This document shows, in pieces, positions 59,490 to 64,000 of a stretch of DNA of 64,000 nt. The translations under genes and the position numbers were made by a program. The notes under the pieces are model-generated. The model did no database searches, was not told the DNA's origin, and worked only from the letters and a program-made list of their open reading frames with translations. This stretch comes from Irpex lacteus (lineage: Eukaryota; Basidiomycota; Agaricomycetes; Polyporales; Irpicaceae). The DNA is taken from the NCBI GenBank assembly GCA_001986395.2, contig MQVO02000004.1:1-64000 (forward strand), in the 5' to 3' direction. Positions within the stretch are counted from its first letter, which is position 1, and each line of letters opens with the position of its first letter.

Positions 59490-60117
59490 CTGGCTGTGCT
59501 AATATCACTTAACTGACGCGTGAGGATGGAGCATTCGTCGACGTTGGATTCGCCTTCGGTTAGTGGGGCGGCTTCGCGTCGAGGGGAATGCTTCTGGAGA
59601 GTAGGAGAGAGGGAAGAAAAAATCTAGAAAGGGGGGGAGGAGAGGGAAGAGTAGGAGTGCCGACCTGCGGGTGCGTCGAACCTGCGGCTGGTCCGCAGGA
59701 TATATTCTACACGACGTAAGCGTAGGTCGGTGGAGGTGGAGGTGGCTGCTTGACTGTGACCCCATCGATTCGACGATAGGTTCACGTTCAAGCAGCTCTC
59801 TCTTCCGGGGAAGGACATTTTTCAGATAGACTTTTGTATACCCGTCGTGTTCAAGAACAATGTTATGATGGATGCGTATGCGTACATGTATTTTATGAGC
59901 TCTTGAACCGTATGAACTGGGGATCCGTTGTTACTCAGGTGACGCGACGCGACGCGTTTGTCACGATTGTGACAGGTCGCGTCGCATCCTCTGTGAGATG
60001 TCACGCCACGACGTCGACCACGACAACCCAATACCCATCATCTTTACTCTGTGAATTATCCGCACTCCATATGGTACGCTATAGACTGTGAACCGTTTCG
60101 TTGATCTGCGCTAGTTG
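59490..60117. other. Intergenic with GC-rich hairpin
   Basis: At 59947-59988 GCGACGCGA pairs with TCGCGTCGC 9/9, enclosing a second pair TGTCAC/GTGACA, giving a nested hairpin. Nothing else is recognised. Confidence 0.45.
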
Positions 60118-61400
60118 ATAGTGTTGAGTCGAGCTGAACGAGGTAAGTAGCGAATCTACGTCGGCCTCAACCGTTCCTTGAAGACTGACTAGACCATACA
60201 CAGATGGCCCGCCTCGTACTGTCTAAAAGTTCTGCATACACCTGAGCTGAACCTGTCTTACGTTTCTGTCTGTCGGGCAAGGCAGAATCGGGTCAGCCGC
60301 ACTGCGGCTAACGGCGGTTGACATTGGAATACCCGCCCTCTGTGTATAAAACCCCCTCGCCCCCGTCTACTGTTCTTTCTCACTGACTACCATCTCCCCA
60401 CAGCTCCACTGACCTTTATAGACCTCAACTTCAAGGCATGAAACATAGTCGAGGCCTCAAGGCGTGCAATGTCGTCAAGTTCATGGGCTCAAGATGCCGA
60501 GGCTTCAACCTCAAGACGGAAGGCGGCATCCGTCAAGCTTGGGGACCAAGAGCTCAAGGCCTCAAGATAGTCGTGGGCCTACTGACCCCTTCTGGCAGTT
60601 CTTAGACCTCAACATCACGGTTGTCGATAATCCAGGTGGCGAAATCTGAAGACATGAACTCCGTCAAGCATCGAGTCGTCGAGTCGTCAAGCTTTCAAGG
60701 GTCAACATGGTCAAGACTGAAGACGTTGAGCAGCAAGGCGGCCTACTGACGAGCTGACCTTTCGTAGACCTCAACATCAAGGCGTTCAAGTATTAAGGGT
60801 ACTCAAGCATCAAGACGGTCAAGGGGTTAAGAGCCAAGAATCAAGGTTATCAAGTTTGAAGGTGTCGGGCCTCAAGATCGTCAAAATCTCAAGACGTCAG
60901 GCCTCAAGATGACTTATTGACCCTTCATAGACCTCAACCTCAAGACCAACAAGCATCAAGGTCGCCGAGGTCGCCACGGTCGTCAAATCTCAGCGCTCAA
61001 GAGGAACGTCAAGATACCTACTGACGTCTTATAGACCTCAACCTCAAGACAGTTAAAAGACACCACGACGGCCAACACGTCAAACGTCAAGATTCCAGAA
61101 GGACCACAGGGTACTGACCGGCTGACTCTTCGTTCATAGACCTCAACCTCGGGTTCAGCTAGCATCAACTTAAGAGTTAAAGCGTTCAAGTTAAATGACG
61201 AAGATCCGCTTCAAGATAACCAAGGCGGACAAGAGTCAAGACCTGACTAGCCGATCTTTCAGTTATAGACTTGAACTACAACGTCGTCAAGTTTGTGAAC
61301 TCAAGGATCAGGAGCTCGAGACAACTCACTGACCGACTGACCTTCGCAGATCTCAACGTCCGGACCGTCAAGCTTCAAGCTTCAAGGCTGCGTGTATAAT
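60118..61400. repeat. TATA-headed, TCAAG-rich unit (array 2)
   Basis: Starts with GAACGAGGTAAGTAGCGAAT, like units of array 1, followed by the promoter module (60185-60404). Seven or so repeats of a motif near CTGACC-x-TTCGTAG then ACCTCAACNTCAAG follow (around 60600, 60760, 60925, 61030, 61130, 61265, 61345). The bodies are packed with TCAAG. No long open frame. Same orientation as array 1 but 21 kb away. Confidence 0.6.
60185..60404 (+). promoter_or_regulatory. TATA module, copy F
   Basis: Blocks GGCAGAATCGGGTCAGCCGC, CGGCTAACGGCGGTTGACAT, ATACCCGCCCTCTG and TGTATAAAACCCCC (TATA at about 60344), then a pyrimidine run and CACTGACTACCATCTCCCCA before CAG at 60404. Best preserved match to copy A. 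Confidence 0.6.
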
Positions 61401-61679
61401 GGCAGGTTGTGTGCAGCAAATTGATGTTCTTCCAAATCGTCTTTTCACAGCGACGTCCTTTCGTAGATTTGAGGACGCGGAGGAAGACGGGCGGCTCCGC
61501 TGTTCCCGCTGTTCCATTCTGCCTTTCATCTCTTCCTCGTCCCTCCGATATCGGCAACATGAATCTCCGACCCTCGACTACTACGAAGTAATGGAAGACA
61601 GACGTCGCAGTATAGAAATGCAAGGAATGGAATATAGGCTGTATCTCAGCGAAGGGGAGCAAGGCAACGTTAGCTGAGA

Positions 61680-61877
61680 TCACTCACTGGAGTGTATGGA
61701 CGCCGACTGACAGTATGACCGCATTGCCTGTATAATTTCTCCGCGAGAGACGTAAGTGCTCGACAAGCGTAGACTCAAACGGCTACTAACATTCCTCGCA
61801 TAGTCATTGTTCTCGTCAAATGACAACATCTGTCTGACAGCCTCAGCCAAATCACCATCACCACCGCCGGAGGTCAT
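61680..61877 (-). CDS. Small open frame divergent from guanine deaminase
   Basis: ATG at 61877 opens MTSGGGDGDLAEAVRQML and SFDENNDYARN, after which GTTAGTAGC could be a donor. It could be the first exon of a leftward gene sharing a 150-bp promoter with guanine deaminase, but no further exon is convincing before array 2. Low confidence. Confidence 0.2.
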   Translation of the reverse strand: MTSGGGDGDLAEAVRQMLSFDENNDYARNVSSRLSLRLSSTYVSRGEIIQAMRSYCQSASIHSSE

Positions 61878-62029
61878 GTCCTCCCGTTAGTTAGCGACCT
61901 ATGGAAGGTTCGCGCTTCTTATCGTCATTGCCTCGCCTCCGAGGTACGAGGTATATAAAGGCCAGTTCACGGGTCTACGTATACCCTCGTCTTACCACAT
62001 CACTCTCCTTGAAGTCCTAAACGACACCC

Positions 62030-63988
62030 ATGTCAACGATATTCTACGGCGCACTCATCAACCCTATCTCTCACACTTCCTACGATGCGCTTCCTCGCGC
62101 AATGCTATGCGTGTCTCGCCAGACCGGCAACATAGACTGGGTAGAGCATGATGTGCCAGCGAACTTGATCCCGAACGTGCTGGCGAAACATAGTATTGTG
62201 GCTACGTTCCCAGGCGTTGAGTTCATCGAGTTGAAGGACGGAGAGTTCTTGATGCCTGGTTTTGTCGATACGCATACGGTGAGTTCGACGCGTTTATGGA
62301 GATTTGGGTTCAGTAGCTGAATTCTTGGTCGTGTGCGCAGCATGCACCACAGGTTCCAAACATTGGAAGGTGAGTTCTTACAACCTCCGTTGTCGGATGC
62401 GTCTCAGTCAAGCTAATGGTCATGCCACGGTGAAGTGGGCAGGAGTATGAGCTACTTGACTGGTTGGCAAATACCACCTTTCCCATGGAGGCAAGGTTTG
62501 CGTCCGATGACTTCGCCAAAAAGGCGTATAGTAGTGCTGTACGGCGTATGATCGACTATGGTGTACGTTCACTTGTCCCCCTCCAATAATTGCGCGTATG
62601 AGTGTGACTGAATTGTCCGTGACAGACCACAACGTGCTGCTACTACGGCACTCTCCACCTTGGTGCTACCAAGACTCTCGCTGACTTAGTACATGCGGCT
62701 GGTAAGAGAATTCGCTGAATCAAAATGACTATGCTCAACAGTATTGTGCTCAGGACAACGCGCCTTTGTGGGGGTAAGTAAACATACCACCATGCTTCTT
62801 TGGTGCGAGCTTGACTCTGCTCTCTTCCCAGAAATGTAACATGGACAGAAAATCTCAATCCCCAGACTACTATGTCGAACCTTCAGCATCAGTCTCTATA
62901 GCCGACACCAAGTCACTCATATCCCATATACGAGCACTAACAGCCAACTCGTCAACCGCGCTGGTTCAACCCGTCCTCACTCCACGTTTCGCCATCTCAT
63001 GCACCCACGACCTTCTCAGTTATCTTCGCGAGATGGTTGAGGACGACCCAGCGCTAACGATACAGACCCATATCTCGGAGAACCCTGCAGAAATTGCAAA
63101 AACCAAGGAGCTCTTCCCACCGAGTAGTCTACCGCCTGATTCGGAGGCGGCACAGAAAAACAAGACGACGTACGCTGGTGTTTACGACGCGTATAAGCTG
63201 TTAAGGAACAACACCATCCTTGCACACGCGGTCCACCTCGAGGATGACGAGGTGGAGCTTATCAAGAGGAAGAATGCTGGGATAAGTCACTGTCCGACGA
63301 GTAACTTTAACTTGCGTAGTGGGTGTGCTCCAGTTGGCAAGCTCCTCGATAAAGGTATCAAGGTTTGTCCTTTCCGAGTACTTACACTTGAGTTTCCTCC
63401 GTGTTGACGTTACGGTTATGATAGGTTGGTTTGGGCACGGACGTCTCGGCCGGCTTCTCCCTCTCTATCCTCAATGCCGTTCAAAACGCCAGCATTGCAT
63501 CAAAGGTAGTCGCCATGCAGCATCCTCCACCTCCTCACGCGACTGGCTTCGCATCCAAACAGCTACCCATCTCGACCCTATTATACCTGGCCACTCAAGG
63601 CGGCGCCGATGTATGCGACTTATCCGCACGGATAGGCTCCCTGGTGCCGGGCAAAGCGTTCGATGCGCTAGTTGTGAGTGTGAGGAGTGATGCAGGTAAT
63701 CCGAACGTGTGGGGCGTGGATTCGGATAGGGAGATCGGTGTGTTGCAGACGAGTGGGAAGACGGAGAGACAGCTACTGGAGGCGATGGTGGAGAGGTTCT
63801 TGTTCACTGGCGATGATAGGAATATACGACGGGTGTATGTGCAGGGACGTCTTATTGGAGGCAAGGAGTTCCCGTCATCCGCCTCTAGATCAGCTCAATC
63901 TTGGAGGTCGGCTCAATTTTGGTGGGCAGGTTTGGTGGCTTTGGTGGGTTGCTTGGTCTGGTGGATTTTAACGTCGGTGTACCCATGA
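62030..63988 (+). CDS. Guanine deaminase with C-terminal membrane anchor
   Basis: Converts guanine to xanthine and ammonia in purine catabolism. Seven exons (62030-62278, 62341-62369, 62436-62562, 62626-62701, 62754-62773, 62832-63362, 63425-63988) join in frame to 531 aa. Amidohydrolase motifs: PGFVDTHTHAPQVPN (two zinc His), TTTCCYYGTLH, QTHISENPAEI (zinc His), LAHAVHLEDDE (His), CPTSNFNLRSG and GLGTDVSAG (zinc Asp). Length is somewhat above the usual 440-490 aa because of a tail after GRLIGGKEF: a Ser/Arg linker, then WWAGLVALVGCLVWWILTSV at the very C-terminus, a single hydrophobic helix. Guanine deaminases are normally soluble, so tail anchoring is unusual. Confidence 0.92.
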
Positions 63989-64000
63989 GGGCCTGTGACA

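Noticed and set aside
1..64000. tRNA or rRNA genes
   Set aside because: Scanning by eye for B-box-like GGTTCGAATCC and rRNA cores found nothing convincing; a covariance-model search would be decisive.

Overview
The window reads as the end of a chromosome from a filamentous basidiomycete, most likely an Agaricomycete. Genes are cut by many 50-60 bp introns with GTRNGY donors and CTGAC/CTAAC branch sites. The proteins are typical of that group: tyrosinases, a class II DAHP synthase, a bHLH factor with a Gln/Gly-rich tail, and two-gene PIF/Harbinger and Tc1-like elements. The genus cannot be fixed from sequence alone. Position 1 is a telomere, written as a 5-bp CCTAA (TTAGG) repeat, so the window is subtelomeric and runs inward.

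Layout. 1-90: telomere. 124-2790: a PIF/Harbinger element (Myb/SANT gene and DDE transposase, convergent) whose left end is cut off by the telomere. 2797-3083: cluster of small CAGTGGG palindromes. 3499-7071: an oversized tyrosinase (998 aa). 7438-8674: F-box protein with a nucleotidyltransferase-like signature. 11008-12493: bHLH factor. 13733-15009: inverted repeat with arms of about 335 bp. 15-22.5 kb: gene-poor, with decayed and locally duplicated sequence. 22562-24965: secreted, probably GPI-anchored protein. 27540-30205: GH76-like membrane-anchored protein. 31070-33657: broken second tyrosinase with a duplicated CuA exon. 34.2-39.4 kb: array of non-coding units, each headed by a conserved TATA module and followed by TCAAG-rich sequence. 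40689-41911: second F-box/nucleotidyltransferase-like gene. 42008-49005: two nested Tc1/mariner-type elements. 50263-51790: two small unknown genes. 52408-54543: normal-sized tyrosinase (555 aa). 56071-58358: class II DAHP synthase. 60.1-61.4 kb: a second TCAAG array. 62030-63988: guanine deaminase with a C-terminal membrane anchor.

How parts fit together. The first half is a rearranged subtelomere of repeats, broken copies and duplicated families; the last 12 kb is ordinary metabolism (tyrosinase, shikimate entry, purine catabolism). The most notable object is the nested pair at 42-49 kb. Both are larger than usual Tc1/mariner elements. Each encodes a 322-aa DDE transposase and, convergent with it, a second multi-exon gene. 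The two second genes share an LN-RL-WA-AI motif and a similar C-terminal segment. The younger element sits at a TA inside the left terminal repeat of the older one. This suggests a lineage of two-gene Tc1-like elements carrying an undescribed accessory protein.

Exon coordinates were worked out by hand from splice signals and reading frame. All family assignments rest on motif recognition, without database searches.
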